Assembly: GCA_964425695.1 (NCBI GenBank)
Contig: CAYRNF010000009.1
Location: forward strand, 62,001-126,000
Source of the DNA: JAKPBU01 sp964425695
GTDB lineage: Bacteria > Pseudomonadota > Gammaproteobacteria > Xanthomonadales > Xanthomonadaceae
DNA length: 64,000 nucleotides
Reading direction: 5' to 3'
The notes under the pieces are model-generated. The model did not search any database. It was given only the letters and a program-made list of their open reading frames with translations, and was not told the origin of the DNA. Positions 51,800 through 61,308 of this stretch are shown here, one piece after another. Positions within the stretch are counted from its first letter, which is position 1. The number at the start of each line of letters is the position of its first letter. Both the position numbers and the translations under genes were made by a program.

Positions 51800-52464
51800 C
51801 CATGTCCGCACGCACCGTTGAGGAACCCGCTCGCGGCTGGCTGCGCCGCAACCGCTGGTGGCTGCCCGGCGCGCTCGTCCTGGGTGCGCTGGCGCTGGTG
51901 CTGCCCTGGCGCGCGGCCCAGCACGAGTACGGGCGTCGCGGCTTCACCCATCCGGTCGAGGGCCGGCTGGACGGCTGGACCGACTACGAAGGCGCGCGCT
52001 GGCGGCTGGTGGAAGTGCGGCGCGAGGACGCGGCGGGCACCTTCGCCGACTACGCGCACTCGGAGGCGTCGCGGCTGCTGGTGGTGTTCGAGGTGATCCC
52101 CGGCAGGGACATCGACCTGCAGGTGCTCGATCGCTGCGTGGGCCGGCTCAGCGACGCGCGCGGCAGGCACTGGGGCGGGCAGTCGACGCCGGTGGACGAA
52201 TTCAGCAGCCAGGTGCAGCGCCGCATCGAACGCGAGCTGCAGCTGGACACGCGCTGCGCATCGCGCACCGATGCGGACTTCAACGACATCAAGGCGCGGC
52301 GCGGCGCGCCCTTCCGCTTCTTCCACGGCTACCTGGTGCCGCGCGACCTGCCCAACGACGCGCTCAGCGCCGAGATCCTGCTGAATCCGTTCGAGACCAC
52401 GCCACCGGGCAGCTACCTGCGTTTCAGGCTTCCCGCTACGGACGCGTCCGCGCCAGGCGGCTGA
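51796..52464 (+). CDS. Single-TM protein of unknown function, third of three
   Basis: A 222-residue protein with one TM segment (WWLPGALVLGALALVLPW) and an extracytoplasmic domain that begins HEYGRRGFTHPVEGRLDGWTDYEGARWRLVEV and continues with SRLLVVFEVIPGRDIDLQVLDRCVGRLSDARGRHW. Same architecture as the two genes before it. Its 3' end overlaps the converging membrane-protein gene (52436) by 29 bases. Probably works with its two neighbours; function unknown. Confidence 0.75.
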   Translation: MTMSARTVEEPARGWLRRNRWWLPGALVLGALALVLPWRAAQHEYGRRGFTHPVEGRLDGWTDYEGARWRLVEVRREDAAGTFADYAHSEASRLLVVFEVIPGRDIDLQVLDRCVGRLSDARGRHWGGQSTPVDEFSSQVQRRIERELQLDTRCASRTDADFNDIKARRGAPFRFFHGYLVPRDLPNDALSAEILLNPFETTPPGSYLRFRLPATDASAPGG

Positions 52465-53707
52465 CCGCGGTCGAGAACGTCGCCGCCAGCAGCACCACGC
52501 GCAACACCTCGGTCACCAGTCCAGCGCGCACCATGCGCGGGCTGCCGAACAGCACCGACAGCGGCTGGCCCAGGATCTCCCAGTCCGGTCCGCTGCGCGC
52601 GCCGAGCCAACGCACCAGGGCCAGCCACAGCGTGGCGTCGAGATACGCCAGCAGCTGCCAGCCCAGGCACAGCGTGAGCAGTGCTGGCAGGCCGGCGCGC
52701 AGGACCAGGCGCACACCGTTGACCAGCGGCACGCCCTTGCTGTTCCAGCCCGCGCTGGCCCGATCGGCCAGGATCCGCCAACCCGCGTGCAGGCGCACGT
52801 AGCGGCGCACGGCGTGCCGCAGGCGCGCGTCGGCCGCATCGATCCGCTGCTGGCGGCTCAGGTCCAGGCCATAGATCAGCGCGGCGATCGCCAGCCACAC
52901 CAGCGGCATCAGCATCGCGCCGGCCGCGGTGGACACGACGTCCCACGCCGGGTCGAACACGCTTTTCGCCGGCGCCAGCGACACCCCGGCCAACGTCGGC
53001 GCCTCCCACCATTGCGCCACCGCCACCACCACCGCGCGCGAATCCCACCAGCCGCGCACCGCGCCGTACAGCGCGGCCACCGCGGCCACGCCCACGAAGA
53101 CCCAGTACGCCTCGCAGGCGGTGGCCACCACCGACCACGACGCCCTGCCGGTTCGCGCATGCATGCGCTTGGCCAGCACGCGCACCGCCCAGGCCACGGC
53201 CAGTGCGATCCACAGGCCGTGCAGCCGCAGCACGTCGCCCAGGTTCTCGCGGTTCTCGAACGACACGCTGACGAAATAGGCGGTGCGGAAATCGCGATGG
53301 ATGCCGTCCAGCAGGCCCCAGCCCGCGTAGAAGGCGAAGAACGGCAGCAACGCTACGGCCAGCGCGGTCACCCACGGCTGCATGGGCGCCGCGGCTTCGC
53401 TGGAAACCGCGCCCGCGCCCGGCAGCGCCAGCGAAGGCCGCAACGCCAGGAACATCCCGATCGTACACACCAGCTGGCCGACGATCAGCAGCGCGATCGC
53501 CGCGTAGGACAGCAGCGCGCTGCGCTCGGCCAGCGCGATGGCCAGCCCCATGCACAGGTCGTAGGCGATGCGCTGGGCGAAGAACCAGAACAGCAGCGCC
53601 GGCCAGTGCCGCCACAGCAGCACTGCGGCCAGGCGCGGGATCGCGAGCCAGTCGTTGCCGCGGTCGGCGGCAGGCGCGGGTGCAGCGAATGAGTCGGTGG
53701 CGGACAC
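52436..53707 (-). CDS. Polytopic membrane protein, converging with the single-TM trio
   Basis: A 423-residue membrane protein with roughly eight TM segments, among them HWPALLFWFFAQRIAYDLCMGLAIAL, LLSYAAIALLIVGQLVCTIGMFLAL, ALAVALLPFFAFYAGWGLLDGI, YWVFVGVAAVAALYGAVRGWW and LPALLTLCLGWQLLAYLDATLWLALV. No domain recognised. Its last 29 bases overlap the 51796 gene tail to tail. The four genes look like a conserved neighbourhood, perhaps one envelope complex, but this rests on proximity alone. Confidence 0.75.
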   Translation of the reverse strand: MSATDSFAAPAPAADRGNDWLAIPRLAAVLLWRHWPALLFWFFAQRIAYDLCMGLAIALAERSALLSYAAIALLIVGQLVCTIGMFLALRPSLALPGAGAVSSEAAAPMQPWVTALAVALLPFFAFYAGWGLLDGIHRDFRTAYFVSVSFENRENLGDVLRLHGLWIALAVAWAVRVLAKRMHARTGRASWSVVATACEAYWVFVGVAAVAALYGAVRGWWDSRAVVVAVAQWWEAPTLAGVSLAPAKSVFDPAWDVVSTAAGAMLMPLVWLAIAALIYGLDLSRQQRIDAADARLRHAVRRYVRLHAGWRILADRASAGWNSKGVPLVNGVRLVLRAGLPALLTLCLGWQLLAYLDATLWLALVRWLGARSGPDWEILGQPLSVLFGSPRMVRAGLVTEVLRVVLLAATFSTAVSRLARTRP

Positions 53708-53950
53708 ATGGCCTTCCGTGAAAGTCCGGGGCGCAGGTTAGCGCATGCCGGGTACGTCACTGCCTTGGCGCGTCCACGGGTTCGATGAATCAGCGCCGTG
53801 ACGTGCCGGCACTCCCTATCCGTTATTCCGCGGGCCGTCGTATCGCGTATCCGGGATCGGAGAGGGCCGGACACGCGCCTTGCTGCACCGGCATTCCATG
53901 ATGCCGCCATTCGGCGCATCATTCGTCGCCGAAGTTCATCCGGGGGGATC

Positions 53951-56077
53951 ATGCGCAAGGCAGGGGTGTGTTTATCCGCCGCGATGCTGGCGGGCAGCGG
54001 AGGCGCGATCGCTGCCATCGGCGGGGCGGTCGACGACCGCGCCACGACGCTGCAAGGACGTCCGGTCCTTATCGACGTACGCGCCAACGACGCGGGCATC
54101 GGCGGTGTGCGCGGCATCAAGATCCGCAGCCGGCCCGCGAATGGCAGCGCCAGCGTGGTGGGGGGACAGGTCCGCTATGCCCCGGCGCCCGGCTTCACGG
54201 GCAGCGACCGGTTTTCCTACATCGTGGTCGGTACGAACGGCACCGGTACTGCCAGCGTGTTCGTGGACGTCCGCGAAAGCCTCGCGTTGCAGGGCCGCGT
54301 CGTGGAAGGTCCGATTGGCGAGACAACGATCACCGCTTCGGTGGGTGGGCAGCACTTCACCACGTCAAGCGGGGCAGCGGGCGAATACACGCTCGAGCTC
54401 GATCCGCTTGCGGAAGGCATGGTGACCCTGGATGTGCGTGGCAGCGGAGAGCATTCGCACGTCAGGCTGGTAAGCGTGCTTGGAGATTTCGACCGCCTGG
54501 TACAGGAAGCCGGCAGCGACGGCATCCTCACTCGCGAGGAGAACAACCAGGTCCAGGTCACCAGCGTGGGGACGGCCCATGCGCGCCTTCTGAAGGCGGC
54601 CCATGGAGGGGCGCAGATTGTCAGCGACGAGCAGTTCATGCTTGCGCAGGAACGTCTGGATCACACCCAGTTGTTGCAGCAGTCTGCCGCCGTCCGGCTC
54701 GCGATCAGCGGCAACTATCCACTCCCTGCAGGCACGACGGATACGCTCGGACTGATCAGCGATCCGATGGCGCTCTCGGAGTTCCTGGCGAGCGTCAACA
54801 GGAATGCGCCCGCGGCACTGTCGAACACGATGACCGCGCTGACGTCGGATGCGGGGATCATCGTCCCGGTGGAGCCCGCCGAACTGGTGGGTACATGGAG
54901 CCTAGTCTCCGCGCTGGGCCGGCCAGGCGCACTCGACGTGAGTCGCATCCAGGGCAGCCAGCTGACGTTGTCCAACGACGGAAGCGGCCGCTTCGTGAAT
55001 CGGTTGCCGAACCCCGCGCCGTCGTTGGTTTGGAACCTTGCGTCGGGCGTCGTGAACGCGGTGCCGGAATACCCCTTCACGACCAGCTTCTTTCCCTTCG
55101 TCGGTGGCGTACAACGGCATGCGACCACGACCCCGCACGCTTACAGGGCGGCGAAACTGTTCGAGGGTGCCGGTCGCGACGTTCTGGCCTTCTCGACGAC
55201 CTCCCACATCACCTATCCCGATGATCCGGAGCTGGAACCTTACTTCCAGACCACAAGCACGACATTCCTGGGCATTCCCGATGCGGGCGGAATCGATGCG
55301 CTCACCGCTAGCGACGTGATCGGCACGCGTTCGCTCTGGGTTCCGGAAAGCTACGTCCAGACATTGAATGGTGATGGTGGTGCCGAGTACTTCACCTTCC
55401 TGGCGGACAACTCGGGACATCATGCGAGCGGGGCAGCCTTCACTTGGCAAGTCGACGCACTCGGACGGATTGCCATCACACTTGGCGGCGACTCCGCGCT
55501 GATCCGCAAGCTCGTGGACGACGGCCGTGCCGCTGCCGGGCTCGTGGTTGAATGGCGCGCACGAGATGTGCCTGGGGTGCGCTACATGATGTCTGCAGCG
55601 CGAGACGGGCTCGCTTTCGACGGCGTCAACGGCGGGCGGTCCTGGCGCAGCGGTTTCTACCTGGGACACTCCGGGATCGAACCAGGCTCCGACCTCACCT
55701 TCACCCTCGATCCCGGAGGCGTGGCATGGCGCAGGTCCACGACGCCAACATCGACCGTCGTCACGCCGGTCGGGTGGCGCATCATCGATTCGAGCATCGA
55801 GATCATCGATTACCGCAACGGGACCGGCCAACCCGTGCACGCGTGCGAGGTCGGAGTCGGTGGGTGCCGAATCACGAATCTCCGGCGCTGGAATCCCACC
55901 GCCATCGATGGTGATCGCATTTACGTCATCGAGGAGCTGTTCACCACGGTCGACGGCACGCTGCGACTCCTGAGTCACCGGGTGAACTACTACGACGAGA
56001 TCGCAAGGCCGCAGCTTGGCCAGCAGGCACAGACCGGCTCGCCTCAGCGGAGCGCGCGCGCGAAATCACTGCGCTGA
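53951..56077 (+). CDS. Large exported protein with cadherin-like (tandem-95) domain
   Basis: A 708-residue protein with a signal peptide (VCLSAAMLAGSGGAIAAIGG). Residues about 28-105 fit the cadherin-like 'tandem-95' (Ig-like) domain: VLIDVRANDAGIGGVRGIKI, PANGSASVVGGQVRYAPAPGFTGSDRFSYIV. Residues about 110-170 may be a second beta-sandwich (carboxypeptidase-regulatory-like). The remaining 500 residues show no known domain but read as a beta-rich, secreted structure, with GTWSLVSALGR and related 'lipocalin/META-like' segments. Its codons are less GC-biased than the neighbours, as with the RCC1-like gene, hinting at later acquisition. A GGGGGGATC site precedes the ATG. Confidence 0.8.
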   Translation: MRKAGVCLSAAMLAGSGGAIAAIGGAVDDRATTLQGRPVLIDVRANDAGIGGVRGIKIRSRPANGSASVVGGQVRYAPAPGFTGSDRFSYIVVGTNGTGTASVFVDVRESLALQGRVVEGPIGETTITASVGGQHFTTSSGAAGEYTLELDPLAEGMVTLDVRGSGEHSHVRLVSVLGDFDRLVQEAGSDGILTREENNQVQVTSVGTAHARLLKAAHGGAQIVSDEQFMLAQERLDHTQLLQQSAAVRLAISGNYPLPAGTTDTLGLISDPMALSEFLASVNRNAPAALSNTMTALTSDAGIIVPVEPAELVGTWSLVSALGRPGALDVSRIQGSQLTLSNDGSGRFVNRLPNPAPSLVWNLASGVVNAVPEYPFTTSFFPFVGGVQRHATTTPHAYRAAKLFEGAGRDVLAFSTTSHITYPDDPELEPYFQTTSTTFLGIPDAGGIDALTASDVIGTRSLWVPESYVQTLNGDGGAEYFTFLADNSGHHASGAAFTWQVDALGRIAITLGGDSALIRKLVDDGRAAAGLVVEWRARDVPGVRYMMSAARDGLAFDGVNGGRSWRSGFYLGHSGIEPGSDLTFTLDPGGVAWRRSTTPTSTVVTPVGWRIIDSSIEIIDYRNGTGQPVHACEVGVGGCRITNLRRWNPTAIDGDRIYVIEELFTTVDGTLRLLSHRVNYYDEIARPQLGQQAQTGSPQRSARAKSLR

Positions 56078-56380
56078 CCCGTGCGGGCTGGTGCCGCTAC
56101 TCCATTTTTATAGTCGGCAGGCGCGGTGCCAGGTCAGACGACGTAGCACCGTCATGCCGGGGTCCATTTCAAGGCACATCAGCGGATCGAGATCAGCGTT
56201 GACCTCGGTCGGCTCCGGGACGACAGAGCGAAGCGAGCAGTCATTCGAAGAGGTTGGCTGCGCAATACCGCTCCCGCATCCAGTAGCGGAATGCGCCGGA
56301 GCTCGCGACGACGATGGTTCGCGCCAGGCGCTTCCGCGATCTCACGTGCCAGGGCGGCACGGCTTCAACGCGGCGCTGGT
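56078..56380. other. Intergenic stretch, nothing recognised
   Basis: A 303-base gap between converging genes. It holds one AT-rich patch (tccatttttatag near 56101) that could end the exported-protein transcript, and no gene, tRNA or clear hairpin I can support. Confidence 0.5.
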
Positions 56381-59122
56381 TCACTGCCGGAGGGTGCCGG
56401 ATTCCTCGGGCCGCACCAGCTCAGGACTGATCTTCTCGATAGTGTGCCGCAGTTCGCGGCCCAGGATCACTTTGGCGTCTTTCGCCAGGGTGTCCAGGCG
56501 CTGGTCGAACATGAGCTTGCTGTCTTCGTTGGGCCACACCAGGCGCAGTTCGCGCAGTTTCTGGATGAAGCCGCGGAACAGCGCCTTGTCGAAGAATTCC
56601 GGGGCGGATTCGGCGTAGAGCAGCGAAAGGCGCTGCGCGGCGAGCTGGCACAGGCTTTCCAGTTCGCCGGCGCCCAAGGTGCCCGGGCCGTTCTTGGCCA
56701 GCACCGAGATGGCGATGTAGTAGCGCTCGAACGCCTGTTGCAGCGGGTGGCCCAGCGCGCGCAGCCGGAACACCTCGTCGGACTGCCCTGCGTTGCGGCC
56801 CAGGATGCCGCCGTCGTCCGGGCCGACCTCCTCGAGCAGTCCTTCGCGCACGAACACCGCGATGGTGTGCTCGATGCGCTGCGCGAAGCCGTCCTCGTCC
56901 CAGGGCAGGAACAGTTCGGCCTGCAGGAACGGATAGAGGTTGCGGCCCAGGCGCTGCAGCGTGCTGCGCGACATGCGGCGGTTGTGCAGGAAGCAGCACG
57001 CGATCCACGCCGACGCCGTGAACAGGTGCAGCACGTTGTTGCGGAAGTAGCTCAGCAGCACGGCGTTGTCGTCGTCCACGCTGAGCACGTCCCCCAGCGG
57101 GTGCGCGGTGCGCTTGAGCACCGCGATCTCCTCGCCGTGGGCGACGATCTGGCCGGGCGTGTGCGGGGTGACGGTGACGCGGTCGGAGTACGGCACTTCC
57201 TGCAGCAGCGTCTTGGACAGCGCGATCTGCGCCAGCAGGTCGCCTTCGCCCATGGCGTGCTTGGGCGTGGACAGCAGGGCCAGCGCCAGCAGGTTGATCG
57301 GATTCACGTCGGCGGCGCGGTTGACGTTGACCTGGATGCGCTTGGCCAGCGCGTCGATGGTGTCCGACAACCACTGCGGCTTTTCGTCTTCGTCCAGTGG
57401 CCGGCCGTCCCACTGCGGCGCGTGCTGCGCCAGCACGTCGACCAGCGCGATGGGCTCGCCGAAGTTCACCACCACCTGGCCGTAGTTCTTGCGCAGCACC
57501 CGCGGGATGCCGGTGAGCAGGTGCCAGATGGATTCCTTCTGCTTGGGCTTGCCGGTGAGCTCGTCGGAGTAGCTGTCGCCCTCCATCAGCTTTTCGTAGC
57601 CGATGTACACCGGCTGGAACAGCACCGGGCGCGTGGGCTGGCGCAGGAACGCGCGCACCGTCATCGCCAGCATGCCGCCCTTGGGCTGGAGCAGGCGCCC
57701 GGTGCGCGAGCGGCCGCCCTCGATGAAGTACTCGATGGAATAGCCGCCGGCCACCAGCTGCGCGACGTACTCGGTGAACACGGTGGAGTACAGGGCGCTG
57801 CCGCGGATCGAGCGGCGCAGGAAGAAGGCGCCGCCGCGGCGCAGGATCGGCCCGATCACCGGCAGGTTGAGGTTGACGCCTGCGGCGATGTGCGGCGGGA
57901 CGATGCCCTTGGTGTACAGCAGGTAGCTCAGCAGCAGGTAGTCCATGTGGCTTCGATGCGAAGGCACGTAGACGATCTCGTTGCCGGGCGCCACCGCCTT
58001 GAGCTCGTCCAGGTGGTGGACCAACACGCCGCGGTAGATCCGGTTCCACACCGCGGTGAGCAGGTAGCTGGCCGAACGCACCACCGGGTGTGAATAGTCG
58101 GCGGCGATCTCGTAGGCCATGTCGTGGGCCTTCTTCCACGCCGCCTCGATCCTGCTGTTGTCGCGCCGCGCCTGGTCGGCGATGGCGTCCTTCACCGACG
58201 GCGCCGACAGCACCTTGTCGATCAGCAGGCGGCGCGTGGACAGGTCCGGCCCGATCACCGCCTCGCGGATGCGGTGGAAGTGCGCGCGCAGCACGCGCGA
58301 GAGCTTGCGGACGGTGCGCTCCGGGTCCAGGCCTTCGGCCACCACGCCCTGCACGTCCACCGGCGGGGCGAACCGCACCAGGGTGTCGCGGCCGTTCAGC
58401 AGGATCGCCAGCAGCCGGCGGAAGCGCCCCACGATCGCCCAGTTCTCCGAGAACAGCACGCTGAACCAGCCGGCGCTCTTCTCCGGCGAGCGGCCCACGA
58501 AGATCGAGACCGGGATCAGCTGCACGTCCAGCGCCGGGTCGGCGCGGTGCGCGGCCAGCAACCGGGCCAGCGATTCGCTGTGCGACTTGCCGCCGGGCGG
58601 CGGCTCGCCGTTGAGGGTGCTGGCCATCAGCTGGGCCAGGGTGCGGTTGCGCCGCGACAGCGCCACGTAGGCGCGCTTGCGTCCCAGCGGGTCGCCCGGC
58701 AGCGGCCGCAGCGGCGAAGGCAGCCCGGCTTCGCGGCAGGCGCGGTCCAGGATCAGAGCGTTGGACAGCCCGTAATCCTCCAGCACGTAGCAGACCGGGC
58801 GGTGATCCACGTAGTCGCCCGGCTGCACCGGTTCGATCTTCAGCGAGACCCAGGGCGACACCAGCCCGCCCAGCAGCCGCGCCCACCAGGGGCGGCGCTG
58901 GCGCAGCGCGGCGACCTGGGGCGGCAGGCCCGCCCCGCTGGCGGCCGAGGCATCGGCCGCGGCGTGTCCAGAGGCGCGCGCGGACTCCGAAGGCGGGGTC
59001 ATGGCCTCGCCCAGGGTCATCTCCGGCGGCGGGTCGAACCGACCGGCCTCCGCGGAAGGGCTGGCCGACGGGTCGGGGCCGAACAGGCCGGGCTGGTCGG
59101 GCGGAAGCGGGCGGTTCGGCAT
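56381..59122 (-). CDS. plsB: Glycerol-3-phosphate 1-O-acyltransferase PlsB
   Basis: A 913-residue inner-membrane acyltransferase making 1-acyl-glycerol-3-phosphate, the first step of phospholipid synthesis. The acyltransferase motif HX4D is in VPSHRSHMDYLLLSY; the others are RRGGAFFLRR, IEYFIEGGRSRTGRLLQPKGGML, and LFQPVYIGYEKLMEG. E. coli PlsB has 807 residues; this one has an extra Pro/Ala/Ser-rich N-terminal segment of about 80 residues before RQRRPWWARLLGGLVSPWV. I choose ATG 59122 because a CATAAT box ends 7 bases before it; the ATG at 59131 overlaps the box. Confidence 0.94.
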   Translation of the reverse strand: MPNRPLPPDQPGLFGPDPSASPSAEAGRFDPPPEMTLGEAMTPPSESARASGHAAADASAASGAGLPPQVAALRQRRPWWARLLGGLVSPWVSLKIEPVQPGDYVDHRPVCYVLEDYGLSNALILDRACREAGLPSPLRPLPGDPLGRKRAYVALSRRNRTLAQLMASTLNGEPPPGGKSHSESLARLLAAHRADPALDVQLIPVSIFVGRSPEKSAGWFSVLFSENWAIVGRFRRLLAILLNGRDTLVRFAPPVDVQGVVAEGLDPERTVRKLSRVLRAHFHRIREAVIGPDLSTRRLLIDKVLSAPSVKDAIADQARRDNSRIEAAWKKAHDMAYEIAADYSHPVVRSASYLLTAVWNRIYRGVLVHHLDELKAVAPGNEIVYVPSHRSHMDYLLLSYLLYTKGIVPPHIAAGVNLNLPVIGPILRRGGAFFLRRSIRGSALYSTVFTEYVAQLVAGGYSIEYFIEGGRSRTGRLLQPKGGMLAMTVRAFLRQPTRPVLFQPVYIGYEKLMEGDSYSDELTGKPKQKESIWHLLTGIPRVLRKNYGQVVVNFGEPIALVDVLAQHAPQWDGRPLDEDEKPQWLSDTIDALAKRIQVNVNRAADVNPINLLALALLSTPKHAMGEGDLLAQIALSKTLLQEVPYSDRVTVTPHTPGQIVAHGEEIAVLKRTAHPLGDVLSVDDDNAVLLSYFRNNVLHLFTASAWIACCFLHNRRMSRSTLQRLGRNLYPFLQAELFLPWDEDGFAQRIEHTIAVFVREGLLEEVGPDDGGILGRNAGQSDEVFRLRALGHPLQQAFERYYIAISVLAKNGPGTLGAGELESLCQLAAQRLSLLYAESAPEFFDKALFRGFIQKLRELRLVWPNEDSKLMFDQRLDTLAKDAKVILGRELRHTIEKISPELVRPEESGTLRQ

Positions 59123-59129
59123 CGTGGGC

Positions 59130-59135
59130 ATTATG
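59130..59135 (-). promoter_or_regulatory. -10 box (CATAAT), near-leaderless start of plsB
   Basis: CATAAT on the minus strand, 7 bases (gcccacg) before the ATG at 59122. Confidence 0.45.
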
Positions 59136-59159
59136 CCGCGACGTCCGCGCCTCCAAGCG

Positions 59160-59463
59160 CGGTGCGCTCGATGCGCAGCCACGTGGGAGAAGCCTTCACC
59201 TGCCAGGAGGCGGGCTCGGAATACCCCGCGCTGCAGGTCTCCCTGCATGCAGGGCGGTGCCGATCGAGCCGCTCTGCTCGTGAGTGCCGCGACTGCGATG
59301 CGAACGGCGTCGCGGTCGAGCGGCACCCCGATGTCGCGGCCGCCCGGGGCTTGAGGTCGCCGGATGGCCGCGTTGGACAGCCATGCGGCTGTCATGAGGG
59401 ACGCGCGAAGGACGGCATCTTCTGTGCGGCCCCAACGCTCACAGGCACGCCGCGGCTCAATCC
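59160..59463. repeat. Possible dispersed intergenic repeat
   Basis: The plsB-lipoprotein gap (about 340 bases) has no gene. Its translated text in one frame (SAATAMRTASRSSG..RPPGA, and on another frame QPCGCHEGRAKDGIF) recalls a repeated intergenic element of xanthomonads as I remember it; no second copy lies in this window. A scan of the genome for copies would settle it. Confidence 0.3.
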
Positions 59464-60441
59464 TCAGTCGTTTTCTTGGGGGCCGCCTTCGCGCCCGGCT
59501 CCCGTCGAACGCGGCCCCGATGCGGCCACTGCCCCCGACCTGGCGGTGCTGGCGCCCGCGACCGCGGCCCGCGCGTGCCGCAGGTAGTCCGACAGGTACC
59601 AGCGGCCGGCCACCCGTTCCACCTCCACCACCGCTTCCACCGGGCGGCCGCCCAGCACGTAGCGCATGCGCACCTTGGCCCGCGCCCCGTCCTGGGACAC
59701 CGTCTCCGCACGCAGCGCGCCCAAGGTTTGGTCCAGCGGCAGCCCGTAGCTGTCCAGCACCTCCTTGAGCGTGCGCAGGAAGCCGGACAGCCGCTGCAGG
59801 CTGGCGGTCATGCCCAGCCGGGCGAAATCGGCCTCGGTGCGCAGGCCGGTGGCGCGTGCGGCCGTGGCCAGCCGCGGGATGGCGGTGCGCGCCCGCGCCG
59901 GATCGCCCAGGGGTGCCTCGCGGCCCCATCGCGACAGAGCGTCCACGAACTGCAGGTAGTGGGCGCGCTCGGCGGCGCTGAAGTCCCCCTGGTGCTGTAC
60001 GTACTGCGCGCCGAACAGGCCCAGCGCGGTGGCGGCGGCCCGCAGCGCGCTGGTCTCGCCTGCGAACTGGCGGTCGAAGACGGCCTGCAGGCGGCGCTCC
60101 GAACCGGCTTCGGCCAGTGCGCCCAGCAGGCGCGGCAGGCGTTCGTCGAAGGGCAGTTCGTCCAGCGGCCAGCGGGTGCGGCCGGCGCGCCAAGCGGCTT
60201 CCAGCTGGCGGTGCAGGTCCGGCGGCACCGCGTCGCGGGCGAAGGCCGGCAGGTCGTTGTCGCGCAGGTGGCGCGTCAGCAGCAGCACCGCGTCGGCCGG
60301 CATGCGCGCACCGGTCGGCGGCAGGGCCGCGACCCGCGCGCCCGGCCCGTCCGCGTCGCGCTGGCATGCGCCCAGCGCAGCGGCCACCACCAGCCCCGCC
60401 AGCACCAGCGGCAATGAGAACGGCGCCCACCAGCTGCGCAT
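59464..60441 (-). CDS. Predicted lipoprotein, unknown, upstream of plsB
   Basis: A 325-residue protein with a lipoprotein signal (LVLAGLVVAAALGAC, Cys26) and a long helical mature region: DAVLLLTRHLRDNDLPAFARDAVPPDLHRQLEAAWRAGRTRWPLDELPFDERLPRLLGAL, then FAGETSALRAAATALGLFGAQYVQ, and a final beta part (KVRMRYVLGGRPVEAVVEVERVAGRWYLSDYL, a DUF4878-like segment). A Gly/Ala/Ser tail ends it. I know no family for the whole. It lies 76 bases after the 60518 gene on the same strand. Confidence 0.78.
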   Translation of the reverse strand: MRSWWAPFSLPLVLAGLVVAAALGACQRDADGPGARVAALPPTGARMPADAVLLLTRHLRDNDLPAFARDAVPPDLHRQLEAAWRAGRTRWPLDELPFDERLPRLLGALAEAGSERRLQAVFDRQFAGETSALRAAATALGLFGAQYVQHQGDFSAAERAHYLQFVDALSRWGREAPLGDPARARTAIPRLATAARATGLRTEADFARLGMTASLQRLSGFLRTLKEVLDSYGLPLDQTLGALRAETVSQDGARAKVRMRYVLGGRPVEAVVEVERVAGRWYLSDYLRHARAAVAGASTARSGAVAASGPRSTGAGREGGPQEND

Positions 60442-60517
60442 CGACGTCCCTCCCCGGACCGGTCGGCCGCATCTTGTGACGCGCGCGGTGGCGGGCGCAA
60501 CCTGCGCCGGACGCCTC

Positions 60518-61195
60518 TTACAGCTCGCGCACCAGCCAGCCCGGCGGGTGCCCGGCCGAGCCCGCGGCCAGGGCGGCGGCGGCCACGTCCTCCGGCGACC
60601 GGCCCGCCTGCCACGCGCCTGCGATGGCGGCCAGACTGTCGCGGGTCACGCGGGTGTAGGCGCCTTCCAGCTCGTTGGCGGCGTCGGCGGCCAGCTTCTG
60701 CGGATACAGGCGGCGGGCTTCCTCGCCGTGGTTGAACAGGGCCACCAGCAGCGCCAGGGTGTGGCGGTAGCTGTCGGTGCCCAGCAGCTGGCGCTGGGTG
60801 CGTTGCAGGTGCCACACAGTGAGGTACTCCACCGGGCCCAGCAGCCGCCGCGGGCTGGCCCCGAAGAATCCGCCGGACAGCGCGTTCACGTCCAGGGTGC
60901 GGGTCTCCGGCAGGCGGGTGGCCCCCCAGGAACTCAGCGCGCCGCCGGGCAGGTCCATGCGCCGCAGCGCTGCGCCGAAGGTGTCGGCCAGCAGGCGCTT
61001 GGCGTGGTCGTCGTCGCTTTCGGCCACCACGGTGAGCAGGCGCAGGAACAGGGGGTAGCGGTCCTCGCCCAGCCGCCGGGCCAGGCGCCGCAGCACGGTG
61101 AGCCGGTATTCGTCGTCCTGGTGCGCCCCCAGCAGCGCCACCAGCCGCGCGGCGGCGGTGCGCAGGGAGTCGGGCGAAGGCAGCGCGTCGGTCAT
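60518..61195 (-). CDS. Uncharacterised cytosolic protein
   Basis: A 225-residue helical protein without signal or TM segment. It opens with repeat-like helices (RLVALLGAHQDDEYRLTVLRRLARRLGEDRYPLFLRLLTVVAESDDDHAKRLL), then GGFFGASPRRLLGPVEYLTVWHLQRTQRQLL and LVALFNHGEEARRLYPQKLAADAANEL. No family recognised. Possibly cotranscribed with the lipoprotein downstream (59464). Its product could be a scaffold or chaperone; no evidence favours one. Confidence 0.7.
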   Translation of the reverse strand: MTDALPSPDSLRTAAARLVALLGAHQDDEYRLTVLRRLARRLGEDRYPLFLRLLTVVAESDDDHAKRLLADTFGAALRRMDLPGGALSSWGATRLPETRTLDVNALSGGFFGASPRRLLGPVEYLTVWHLQRTQRQLLGTDSYRHTLALLVALFNHGEEARRLYPQKLAADAANELEGAYTRVTRDSLAAIAGAWQAGRSPEDVAAAALAAGSAGHPPGWLVREL

Positions 61196-61308
61196 GCCGG
61201 GCAGCCTAGCAACTGGAGGGTTCGGCGCCCGGTGCGCCGCTCAGACCGCGGGCGTTCCTGCCTGGCGGAATGGTTCCCGGGCGCGGTCAGCGCCTTCCGG
61301 ACGGTGCG

